NCBI GenBank assembly: GCA_012798185.1
Contig: JAAZNS010000138.1
Coordinates: 1-28,059 of the forward strand
Direction: 5' to 3'
Length of the DNA: 28,059 bases
Origin: Chloroflexota bacterium
GTDB taxonomy: Bacteria; Chloroflexota; Anaerolineae; Anaerolineales; UBA4823
Below, in pieces: positions 6,953-13,812 of this stretch. The stretch's first letter is position 1; each line of letters opens with the position of its first letter. The notes beneath the pieces were generated by a model. The model did no database searches and had not been told where the DNA came from. It was given only the letters and a program-made list of their open reading frames with translations. Position numbers and translations under genes: made by a program.

Positions 6953-8602
6953 CTACTTTTCCGCTATCACCGGCAAATAGACCTTATTGGGCAGCGAAAC
7001 GAAGATGTAAATATTGTGGCTGTCCGTAAATGTCCCGCCGCCATTGGTCACCGTCAGGTTGATCACCTTATTGCCAGATGTGGAAAAATTATAAGCGGCG
7101 GTGTTGACATCGGGATCGGTGCTGATGTATGGCGCGAAACCATCCACCTGCCAGGTGTAGGTGATCGGCACACTGCTGGCGAAGGGATTGACTACAGCGG
7201 TAAAAGTGGTCGGCATACCGATTACCCCGATCTGGTTGCCGGAAATAGAAACCGTGGTCTGCGATTGGACGGCTTTGAGGGCATTGATGCGCTTGAAGGT
7301 CAGCCCGTTTTTCGCATCGACCACCGCAACCCCGGTGGCTTGCATGGCTGCCTGGATTTGCGCAGGGGTCAACGCCGAGTTTACCTCCAGCATCAAGGCA
7401 GCCACGCCGGCAGCCGTAGGGGAAGCCTGCGAGGTGCCGTAATAGGTGGAAGTGCCGCCGCCCATTCCTGATGAAGTGATATACGCCCCCGGCGCAACCA
7501 TATCCATCATGGCATTGCTGTTGGTAAAACAGGTGATCTTGTTCAAACTGGTGCTGCTATCAGAGCAGCCAAACCAGGATCGAGCGCCCAGGTTGCCGTC
7601 GGAGGTTGCCCCCACGCCGATCACGTTCGAAATGCAAGCCGGCGCAGAGATACTGCTGCTGGAGCCTGCATTGCCGGTGGATGCAAAAATGGCTACCCCG
7701 GCGCTGTTCAATGCGCTGATCAACGATGCGGCAGTATACCAGGTGCTGTCACAATTCCCTGAGTAAAGTACATTGGTTCCCAGGCTCATATTGATTACAT
7801 CCACCGAGGTACTGCCCCGGGTGTTGTACAGCCATTCCAACCCCGCCTCCCAATCAGAAGTCCAGCCGCTGCCAGAGCGGTCGAGCACACGAAGAGCAAT
7901 CAGTTTCGCCGCGGGAGCGAAACCCTTCGTTTCCGCATAGGCAATTCCATTCGAGCCGATGATACCAGCGACGTTTGTACCGTGCCCGTTCAAGTCATCG
8001 GCGTAACCGGATTCATCGGTTAATGATGAATCTCCTGCATAATCCTGGCAGTCACCGTCGGTGAAGCAATGCTGGGCAATGATGCGTCCGGAAAAATCCG
8101 GATGATCGATGTCGACACCCGTATCCAGCACCGCCACCGTAACTCCCTGCCCGGTAATACCATACGCCGAATGCACGGTATTTGCCTGCAAGGCACTCAG
8201 TGCAGCGCTGTCGTGGGCAGTGATGGGCAAATCCAGGCGGATGGAAGCCACCGCTTCGTCCGCTTCGAGCGCTTTCAACCCTGCTGCAGTGATCTCTCCT
8301 GCCAGCGCCGGAATGGTTTGAAAGCGGCGTTTCAACGTAAATTCTGTCTCGGATAATCCGTTGAGCACAGCATCCTGATGTACCTGCACCTGCTCAATTT
8401 GATCACTTAACGACATACTGCCAACATCCGGTATATTCAGTTCGACGATGACGCGCACGCGCTCACTTTCCTGCAGTGCAGCTGTTACCTCCGGTAATAT
8501 CTCCGGTGCTCGAGGGGATGTTGCCATCCCGGCAGGTGTGATCTGCCAGGCTGCAAAAAAAAGAACAATAAGGGGGGTAATGATTCGTTTGATGCACTTC
8601 AA
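6953..8602 (-). CDS. Secreted S8 family serine peptidase (subtilase) with PKD-like domain
   Basis: A 549-residue preproprotein. It has a signal peptide (about 1-27, basic then hydrophobic 'PLIVLFFAAW'), an I9-like propeptide (about 45-125) and a subtilase domain with catalytic Asp160 ('VAVLDTGVDIDHPDF'), His207 ('NGHGTNVAGI'), oxyanion Asn311 ('STGNAG') and Ser391 ('YGTSQASPTAAG'). An Ig/PKD-like domain (about 448-535) follows with 'FTAVVNP' and 'YTWQVDG'. The protein ends in 'NKVYLPVIAEK', resembling a short 'YLPLV'-type tail common on exported Chloroflexota proteins. The TTG start at 8602 is supported by AGGA seven bases upstream. It begins 10 bp downstream of the Nudix relic. It probably degrades extracellular protein. 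Confidence 0.93.
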   Translation of the reverse strand: MKCIKRIITPLIVLFFAAWQITPAGMATSPRAPEILPEVTAALQESERVRVIVELNIPDVGSMSLSDQIEQVQVHQDAVLNGLSETEFTLKRRFQTIPALAGEITAAGLKALEADEAVASIRLDLPITAHDSAALSALQANTVHSAYGITGQGVTVAVLDTGVDIDHPDFSGRIIAQHCFTDGDCQDYAGDSSLTDESGYADDLNGHGTNVAGIIGSNGIAYAETKGFAPAAKLIALRVLDRSGSGWTSDWEAGLEWLYNTRGSTSVDVINMSLGTNVLYSGNCDSTWYTAASLISALNSAGVAIFASTGNAGSSSSISAPACISNVIGVGATSDGNLGARSWFGCSDSSTSLNKITCFTNSNAMMDMVAPGAYITSSGMGGGTSTYYGTSQASPTAAGVAALMLEVNSALTPAQIQAAMQATGVAVVDAKNGLTFKRINALKAVQSQTTVSISGNQIGVIGMPTTFTAVVNPFASSVPITYTWQVDGFAPYISTDPDVNTAAYNFSTSGNKVINLTVTNGGGTFTDSHNIYIFVSLPNKVYLPVIAEK

Positions 8603-8611
8603 GGAATTTTC

Positions 8612-8863
8612 CTATTCCCAGCCGAATTAACAATAAACGATACCGTTTTGGTAATTCTCCTGAGCCTTTTTCAGAAAAGGAATGACATTATCGGGTAATA
8701 GATTTAACGCAAACCATCCTAGTTTGTCACACTTGGGCTGCTCATGATTGGTGATCTCGCACTGCCAGCGTTCTATCAAAAAAAAGAAATCAACCCTTTC
8801 CTCTTCCGATTTACGGTGCATCACCTGGAAAATGATGATGTCATGGGGTGAGTAAAACCTCAA
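8612..8863 (-). pseudogene. Nudix hydrolase, C-terminal remnant with premature stop
   Basis: The reading from 8863 gives 78 residues matching the C-terminal half of small Nudix hydrolases: 'HRKSEEERVDFFFLIERW', then 'EPxKCDxLxWFxLxxLP'-like text ('QPKCDKLGWFALNLLPDNVIPF'). The N-terminal half with the catalytic Nudix box (GX5EX7REUXEEXGU) is absent, and the AT-rich DNA upstream does not hold it in any frame I read. At the 3' end the frame stops at TAA (8627-8629). The next codons read Phe-Gly-Trp-Glu-stop (to 8612), which restores the family's conserved '(S/C)EFGWE' ending if TAA was GAA. This is therefore a decayed gene with both a 5' deletion and a nonsense change. Confidence 0.8.
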
Positions 8864-8986
8864 AAATGACCTGCATATTTTACTTGAACAAGGAAGAAAA
8901 ATTATAAAGAAATTATTTGGATTTCAATATCCTATCTAATTTATCAGCCAGGATATAAAAAACTTTGTTTAGTTTCTTCGTTCATT

Positions 8987-9991
8987 TCAACGAATATACG
9001 GCAATAATATATTCAACAGATAACACACACCAAAGGCAATCGCTGTGCAAATCGGAAAAGTAAAGATCCATGCTAAAAGTATATTGGTCGAGTATTTCCA
9101 GCGCACCGCCGATAAGCGCCGTGAGGCTGCCACGCCCATCAGCGAGGTGGTGATGGTGTGGGTAGTGCTCAGCGGAATGCCAGATAGCGATGCCAGCAGG
9201 ATAGTGGAAGAAGCTGCCAGCTCGGCGCCAAAACCCTGCCACGATTCGATGTGCACCATCTTCTCACCGATCATGCCAATGATCTTATACCCGCCTACCG
9301 AAGTGCCTAATCCCATTGTCCCAGCACATAACAGGATCACCCACACAGGAACATGGAAAACCGGCATTACCCCGCCGATTACCAGAGCCATCACGAACAC
9401 ACCGATGAATTTTTGCCCGTCGTTCATACCATGGTTATACGCCATAAAGGCTGCTGAGAGAATCTGCATCCGGTCAAACAGTCGCTTGGATTCAGCTGGC
9501 TGCCGGTCGGCAAAGAAGTGTTGAATAACCTTACCAATGCCCCATGCCAGGAAAAATCCCAATAAAGATGAGAAAATCAGTCCGATAAAAACCTTTACCC
9601 AGCCGCTTACAATCAATACTTGCGGACCGGCTGTCGCCAAGCCGGCGCCTGCCAGCCCAGAAACCAAGGCATGCGATTCACTGGTGGGAATGCCCAGCCG
9701 CGCCGCCACGCTGCTCCATACCACGATCCCGGTCAATGCTGCAGCGATGGTCTGTAAATTGATGATCGAAGGATCGACAATCCCCTTGCCGATGGTATAA
9801 GCCACTGCCGTTCCGGAAAGGTTACCAACGATATTCAGCACTACTGCCATGATCACCGCACGGCGCGGCGGGATAACCCGCGTCGAGACCACCGTGGCAA
9901 TAGCGTTTGGGGCGTCTGTCCACCCATTGACAAATTCAGAGGCAAGCACCATGAACAAGACAAAGATGAGCAAGATGTTCATGGATGTCAC
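8987..9991 (-). CDS. PiT-family inorganic phosphate transporter
   Basis: A 334-residue membrane protein with about ten hydrophobic segments in two inverted halves. The PiT signatures are 'FVNGWTDAPNAIATVVSTRV' (residues about 21-40), 'LGIPTSESHALVSGLAGAG' (about 100-118), and in the second half 'AAFMAYNHGMNDGQKFIGV' and 'SGIPLSTTHTITTSLMGV'. Such proteins import phosphate or metal-phosphate using a cation gradient. The GTG at 9991 follows the DUF47 stop with no gap (TGAGTG), and an ATG three codons later is an equal alternative. Gene order DUF47-PiT is the standard pair. No Pho-box was recognised in front of the operon. Confidence 0.93.
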   Translation of the reverse strand: MTSMNILLIFVLFMVLASEFVNGWTDAPNAIATVVSTRVIPPRRAVIMAVVLNIVGNLSGTAVAYTIGKGIVDPSIINLQTIAAALTGIVVWSSVAARLGIPTSESHALVSGLAGAGLATAGPQVLIVSGWVKVFIGLIFSSLLGFFLAWGIGKVIQHFFADRQPAESKRLFDRMQILSAAFMAYNHGMNDGQKFIGVFVMALVIGGVMPVFHVPVWVILLCAGTMGLGTSVGGYKIIGMIGEKMVHIESWQGFGAELAASSTILLASLSGIPLSTTHTITTSLMGVAASRRLSAVRWKYSTNILLAWIFTFPICTAIAFGVCYLLNILLPYIR

Positions 9992-10612
9992 TCACAGGGA
10001 TTCTTTGCGGACGATCGAAGATAATACATTGACCACATCTTCGGCGTGGTCGGTTACCGTCTCCATTTTCTCGACGATGTCTTTCCACTTGATCACCAGT
10101 TTAGCATCGGTCTCATCATCGAACATATTTTGAATGGATTGACTCAACAGATCATCTGCTTTCTCTTCGAGTTCTTTGATGTGGATCACATACGGTTCGA
10201 TGGTGTTCATTTTCAATGTGGTTATCTTTCCAATGGCTTCATGCAAAGATTTCACCATATCGGCAATGATGAGAGCAAATTCCTGCGCTTCTGGACGCGG
10301 AGTCTGAATGCGGTAAACCTGCAGGCTGACAGCGACTTTCTTCATATAATCGGCGATATCATCCAGATGTGCAATGAATCGTTCAATATCCGGCTTATCA
10401 TAGTGAGCGATGAAGGTATTATCTAAAAGCTGAAATGTTTCCCCCACCAAATAATCTGCCTCTTTCTCCATAGCGATAATAAGATCGATGTGTTTCGACG
10501 CTGTCGAAAAATCTGCTAATAAAGCTTTCAGTTCCTCCGCACATCGCAAAGAAATATCGATATGCTCTTGAAAGATCTGGTTGAATGATCTTTTTCTCTT
10601 TCTAGCCGGCAT
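9992..10612 (-). CDS. DUF47 (PhoU-like) accessory protein of the PiT transporter
   Basis: A 206-residue, largely helical protein with heptad-like charge patterning and the DUF47 pattern: 'FNQIFQEHIDISLRCAEEL', then 'DLIIAMEKEADYLVGETFQLL', 'HLDDIADYMKKVAVSL' and 'WKDIVEKMETVTDHAEDVVNVL'. The ExxxD/E-rich helices resemble the metal-binding bundles of PhoU. Members of the family are encoded next to PiT and are thought to regulate or aid phosphate uptake, which fits the adjoining downstream gene. The ATG at 10612 has AGGAGG eight bases upstream. A perfect 14-bp palindrome AAAGAAATTTCTTT (10625-10638) lies directly before that site and could be an operator or simple A/T symmetry. Confidence 0.92.
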   Translation of the reverse strand: MPARKRKRSFNQIFQEHIDISLRCAEELKALLADFSTASKHIDLIIAMEKEADYLVGETFQLLDNTFIAHYDKPDIERFIAHLDDIADYMKKVAVSLQVYRIQTPRPEAQEFALIIADMVKSLHEAIGKITTLKMNTIEPYVIHIKELEEKADDLLSQSIQNMFDDETDAKLVIKWKDIVEKMETVTDHAEDVVNVLSSIVRKESL

Positions 10613-10670
10613 TCCAGCCCTCCTAAAGAAATTTCTTTCCTGTTTGAATTGGTAAGTGGATTGATAATGA

Positions 10671-10967
10671 TCATGGATAAATTTTCAGCAGATCGAATAG
10701 ACCCTCGGCTGATAAGCTTTGTTCTACGATCAGCTCCTTTTTACGCTTGGGCAGCCTTTTGATGCATTTTTCTACCCTAAGCGCAAGGCTTCTCTCTCCA
10801 ATCATCATATCATATACGAGTCGTACCGGGGCAAACTGGCGGGTGTAGCGGGCAGCTTTGCGGCGGCGTGCAACATGCTCGCTCACCCGCCTGGAAACAT
10901 CAGTACAGATGCCGGTGTATAAGGCGCCGTTCCGGCAGCGCAGCATGTATACCGACCAATTGGGCAT
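10671..10967 (-). CDS. GIY-YIG nuclease family protein (UPF0213/YhbQ-like)
   Basis: A protein of about 98 residues consisting of one GIY-YIG domain: 'WSVYMLRCRNGALYTGIC' holds the YML...YTG form of the two motifs. 'DVSRRVSEH' carries the conserved Arg, and 'RYTRQFAPVRLVYDMM' and 'ALRVEKCIKRLPKRKKELI' carry the Glu and the basic helix typical of UPF0213. It may act as a small structure-specific endonuclease, though the biological role of this family is poorly defined. I choose the ATG at 10967 over an upstream TTG because a TATAAT stands exactly six bases before it, predicting a leaderless mRNA. It is divergent from the M1 peptidase gene. Confidence 0.88.
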   Translation of the reverse strand: MPNWSVYMLRCRNGALYTGICTDVSRRVSEHVARRRKAARYTRQFAPVRLVYDMMIGERSLALRVEKCIKRLPKRKKELIVEQSLSAEGLFDLLKIYP

Positions 10968-10973
10968 AAGTCT

Positions 10974-10979
10974 ATTATA
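10974..10979 (-). promoter_or_regulatory. -10 element placing the transcript start at the GIY-YIG ATG
   Basis: The minus strand reads TATAAT-AGACTT-ATG. A transcript starting about seven bases after the -10 would begin on the start codon. The -35 is weak. Confidence 0.55.
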
Positions 10980-11045
10980 CAAACTTTTTACCCCTTATCC
11001 CTGCGTTTTTTTCATTCAAATAATCATTTCAAAACCATCTCATAA

Positions 11046-11051
11046 TATAAT
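11046..11051 (+). promoter_or_regulatory. -10 element placing the transcript start at the M1 peptidase ATG
   Basis: The plus strand reads TATAAT-GGGGAT-ATG, the same six-base spacing as in the divergent gene. No recognisable -35 lies 16-18 bases upstream and there is no proper Shine-Dalgarno site. Confidence 0.55.
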
Positions 11052-11057
11052 GGGGAT

Positions 11058-12854
11058 ATGCGAAAACCTATTTGCCTGGCTTTCCTCATTTTTGTCTTCA
11101 CATGTACTGCCTGCAGCTCAACCGCAATCGAGCATAGTAATGCCACTCCCAGCGTTGGTCCCCTGGTCGACTCTTTTTTCTACGGTTATGCCTACCTGGA
11201 CGCTAACCACAACGGGCAGGTCGACGAAAGTGACCCACCACTGGCGGATGCTCAATTCACCGCCGCCGACGCCAACGGCTTATCTGCCGGCGCCAAAACC
11301 GACACCAAAGGGCAGGCGATGGCTTGGTGGCCTGCCGAAAGCGCCTACCCGGTCACCCTGCGCATGACTCCGCCGCAGGGCTATCAGGCGGTCAGCCCAG
11401 GCGAAGTAGTTTTAGAGCAAGAGGGTGCCAACGCCAATTTTCTGTTTCAAGCAGTTCCCACTCCCACTTTAGAGCCAACGCCTGTCGTTATCGATGTCAA
11501 CGCCCGCACCCAATATACACTCACCGCCGTTTTGAATTACGCCAGCCACCATCTGACGGTCGATGAGCAGATCGCCTATACCAATCGAACCACCCAAACA
11601 ATGCAGGATATTCCGCTGATCGTCGAGCCGCAGCGTTATTACGGCGTGTTCAAGTTGAACAGCCTTACCCTCGAGGATGGCTCGTCGTTAACCTCGTCAG
11701 CGGATATCAATTTTCTCACCGTTACACTTCCCCAGCCTTTACAGCCGGGTGAGCAATTACGTCTGTCGATATCATACGAGTTGAATCTGCCCTTTCCACA
11801 ACCTTCGGCGGTTGTGCGTCCGGTGCCTTTTGGCTACACCGAACGGCAGACCAACCTGGTGGATTGGTATCCTTTTATCCCTCCTTTCATCGAGGGCAAA
11901 GGCTGGCTGGCGTATAAACCGGGCTACTTTGGCGAGCACCTGTCGTATGAATACGCCGATTTCCAGGTGGCAATCATGGTCAGCGATGTGCCAGCAGCTT
12001 CCTTTGTGACTCCCGATCCTTTCAATGGACAGCCGGTCACCGGTTATGCTATCGCCGCCAGTGCTCCGGCGCAAATCGACGGCGATTGGAGGCATTATCA
12101 GCTGGAATCAGCGCGTAATTTCGCCTGGTCGATCAGCCATGCTTATCAGGTTACCGCCAGGCAGGTTGGCGATGTGACGGTCCTGAGCTATGCTTTTCCG
12201 GTTCATTCCGTAGCTGGAAAAGCCACGCTGAACGTCACAGCGCAATCGCTGGAACTCTACCAGCAGCTATTTTCGCCATACCCTCACCAAACATTGACCG
12301 TGGTGGAAGCCGATTTCCTGGACGGTATGGAATACGACGGGCTGTATTTCCTGAGCAACGGCATGTACAATCTGTACAGCGGTACGCCGGCAGATTATCT
12401 GACCGACATTGCTGCCCACGAAACGGCTCACCAGTGGTTCTTCGGTCTGGTCGGCAACGATCAAGCGCTGGAACCCTGGCTGGATGAATCTTTATGTACC
12501 TATGTGGAACATATTTATTATGAAAAATATTCAAAAGAAGGCTTGAATTGGTGGTGGAATTACCGCATCAATTATTACAAACCGGAAGGCTACATCAATG
12601 GCAGCATCCTGGGCTATAACTATGCCACGAACGCTTATGAAACCTACCGCAATGCTGTTTATTTGAACGGGGCTGTCTTCCTGGATGAGCTGCGCCAGCA
12701 GATTGGCGACGAAGCCTTCTTTGCCTTCCTGAAAGATTACGTGACGCAAAACGAGGGTAAGATTGTCACCACTACCACTTTTTTTGATCTATTAAGCCAG
12801 CATACCCAGGTGGATATCTCGGCACTGGTGAAAAAGTTTTTTGGAAATTACTGA
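11058..12854 (+). CDS. M1-type (gluzincin) metallopeptidase lipoprotein with SdrD_B-like domain
   Basis: A 598-residue exported zinc peptidase. The N-terminus has a lipoprotein-like signal with Cys19 in 'CTACSS', an unusual lipobox. Residues about 40-132 form an SdrD/Cna-B-like beta domain ('YLDANHNGQVDESDPPL' with a Ca-binding look). After a Thr/Pro linker ('PTPTLEPTPV') comes the M1-like beta domain and then the catalytic domain with 'HETAHQW' (HEXXH at 454-458) and the third ligand E477 in 'WLDESL', exactly 18 residues on. The M1 'GAMEN' motif is replaced by 'GMEYDG' (423-428), as in divergent M1 members. It probably sits on the outer face of the membrane and trims peptides. It is divergent from the GIY-YIG gene with 90 bp between start codons. 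Confidence 0.9.
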   Translation: MRKPICLAFLIFVFTCTACSSTAIEHSNATPSVGPLVDSFFYGYAYLDANHNGQVDESDPPLADAQFTAADANGLSAGAKTDTKGQAMAWWPAESAYPVTLRMTPPQGYQAVSPGEVVLEQEGANANFLFQAVPTPTLEPTPVVIDVNARTQYTLTAVLNYASHHLTVDEQIAYTNRTTQTMQDIPLIVEPQRYYGVFKLNSLTLEDGSSLTSSADINFLTVTLPQPLQPGEQLRLSISYELNLPFPQPSAVVRPVPFGYTERQTNLVDWYPFIPPFIEGKGWLAYKPGYFGEHLSYEYADFQVAIMVSDVPAASFVTPDPFNGQPVTGYAIAASAPAQIDGDWRHYQLESARNFAWSISHAYQVTARQVGDVTVLSYAFPVHSVAGKATLNVTAQSLELYQQLFSPYPHQTLTVVEADFLDGMEYDGLYFLSNGMYNLYSGTPADYLTDIAAHETAHQWFFGLVGNDQALEPWLDESLCTYVEHIYYEKYSKEGLNWWWNYRINYYKPEGYINGSILGYNYATNAYETYRNAVYLNGAVFLDELRQQIGDEAFFAFLKDYVTQNEGKIVTTTTFFDLLSQHTQVDISALVKKFFGNY

Positions 12855-12899
12855 TAAAAAACATCTTTTATATGGAAGCCAGGGAAAAAATATAAATAG

Positions 12900-12928
12900 C
12901 TGTTGGCTTTGACAAGCTCAGGCAACAG
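12900..12928. repeat. Imperfect palindrome of the TTGACAAGCTCAGG type
   Basis: CTGTTGGCT at the left pairs with AGGCAACAG at the right with one mismatch, around a TTGACAAGCTC core. It lies 46 bp after the M1 peptidase stop. It may serve as a weak terminator or belong to the dispersed 'CTTCGACAAGCTCAGG' kind of intergenic repeat. The family link is from memory. Confidence 0.5.
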
Positions 12929-13076
12929 TAAACATTTATTTTACTTATGTAAATCGAATGATCGACTATCGAAAAAAAAGGTTTCTCAAAATAGGTATGT
13001 ATTTAGAAAGAAGCACAAGGTAATATATCAATACAACTAATCACATTTATTAATTAATAGTCGTCGTAGTAGAGCC

Positions 13077-13371
13077 TGTGGATAAGTGGATAACAGCGTG
13101 TTGTTGCCATTTATCCGCCAATTGTGGGGGTTATTAGTGAATTATTCCTGTATATTGTATAAATGGTAAAAAAATAATCAACAGAAATGTGGGGATCGAA
13201 GAAGTGAAAAAAGCAGATATTTTCTTACAAATAAAAAGGAAGGAAAAATAAACGTATACTTGTTGATAAATGGAACCCTTTCAGAGAAAAAATCAACAGA
13301 TAATTGGAACAAAAAAGCGAGTTTTCCCCAAATTGGAAAAGTTATCCACAATATTTCATGAGTTATCCACA
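13077..13371. other. Cluster of DnaA boxes; candidate replication origin
   Basis: Within a stretch lacking any credible gene (12855-13581) there are three perfect TTATCCACA boxes: 13077-13085 (minus), 13342-13350 (plus) and 13363-13371 (plus, 21 bp after the previous one). Near matches are AGTGGATAA at 13085-13093 (8/9, minus), TGTTGATAA at 13261-13269 (8/9, minus), TTATCCGCC at 13111-13119 and TAATCAACA at 13175-13183 (7/9). The intervening DNA is strongly AT-rich, suitable for an unwinding element. Box number and arrangement resemble a bacterial oriC, but no dnaA, dnaN, parA/parB or gidA gene is in the window. A DnaA-titrating site is the main alternative. Confidence 0.55.
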
Positions 13372-13480
13372 GGAAATGCAAAGAGAGGTAATGAATTCGT
13401 TTAATTTTGACGTTAAATTACCCAAAGATCGAGCCAATAACCAAAGACAATAAAAAACAATCGAATCCTGAAGAAATCCC

Positions 13481-13509
13481 TTGACAAATCAAAAGAATTA
13501 GACTATTAT
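13481..13509 (+). promoter_or_regulatory. Strong sigma-70 type promoter of the ArsR/MFS operon
   Basis: TTGACA (13481-13486), a 17-bp spacer, then TATTAT (13504-13509) give a near-consensus promoter. Predicted initiation is near 13516, inside the palindrome cluster, leaving a leader of about 65 nt before the small first ORF. Confidence 0.75.
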
Positions 13510-13552
13510 CTAATTAGATATATATCTAGTATAAGTAATTGTCTAACTTAGA
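13497..13552 (+). promoter_or_regulatory. Overlapping palindromic operators (TCTAA/TTAGA half-sites)
   Basis: Four inverted repeats overlap or follow the -10: ATTAGA-N5-ATCTAAT (13497-13514), ATCTAATTAGAT (13508-13519, perfect), AGATATATATCT (13516-13527, perfect) and TCTAA-C-TTAGA (13542-13552, perfect). They share the half-site TCTAA and are placed to block RNA polymerase. This is what would be expected of an autorepressing ArsR-type dimer encoded just downstream. Confidence 0.65.
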
Positions 13553-13581
13553 TGTTTGTCTATGGGTGTAGGGAGTATAAA

Positions 13582-13812
13582 ATGAACGGATACCTGTTAA
13601 GTCAAATATATGTCGAAATGAGCAAATACCGGACTCATCACACGGATACGCAGAACGAATATCAAGCATTTTTAGTATTTCAATACAATAAAACCCCTCG
13701 ACCTTCTTTGTGGGATGCGACACTCTTCAACGCGGGCAATTTGCTGGTTTCGCTGGGAGAGAGGTTAAGAAGAAATCGAGGCAGCTTGCGGCTTTCTGAG
13801 GATTGTCAATAA
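13582..13812 (+). CDS. Small protein of unknown function, first gene of the ArsR/MFS operon
   Basis: A 76-residue ORF I do not recognise with certainty. The ATG at 13582 has GGGAG six bases upstream, better than the ATG 30 bases earlier that extends the frame. Its stop TAA (13810-13812) shares a base with the ATG of the regulator gene, a sign of translational coupling and the main reason to believe it is real. The N-terminal half is polar and helix-like. The C-terminal part contains an amphipathic 'LFNAGNLLVSLGERLRRNRG' segment that could bind nucleic acid or membrane. I have a vague recollection of similar 60-80 residue proteins with a 'LGRRLVxxGxRL'-like tail upstream of Chloroflexota regulators, but I cannot confirm it. 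Confidence 0.6.
   Translation: MNGYLLSQIYVEMSKYRTHHTDTQNEYQAFLVFQYNKTPRPSLWDATLFNAGNLLVSLGERLRRNRGSLRLSEDCQ

Noticed and set aside
8977..8994. Hairpin TTCGTT-CATTTC-AACGAA at the end of the PiT gene
   Set aside because: It overlaps the stop codon, is AT-rich, and lacks a T-run, so it is not a convincing terminator.
10625..10638. Pho-box in front of the DUF47-PiT pair
   Set aside because: The perfect palindrome AAAGAAATTTCTTT has no resemblance to the tandem Pho-box pattern I know; A/T symmetry by chance is possible.
13178..13381. 67-codon minus-strand frame across the DnaA-box region
   Set aside because: It is Phe-rich low-complexity translation of AT-rich DNA, has no ribosome site and runs through the perfect DnaA boxes.
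13497..13552. CRISPR-like or phage attachment repeat
   Set aside because: The repeats are short inverted half-sites over a promoter, with no unique spacers, integrase or tRNA nearby; an operator explains them better.
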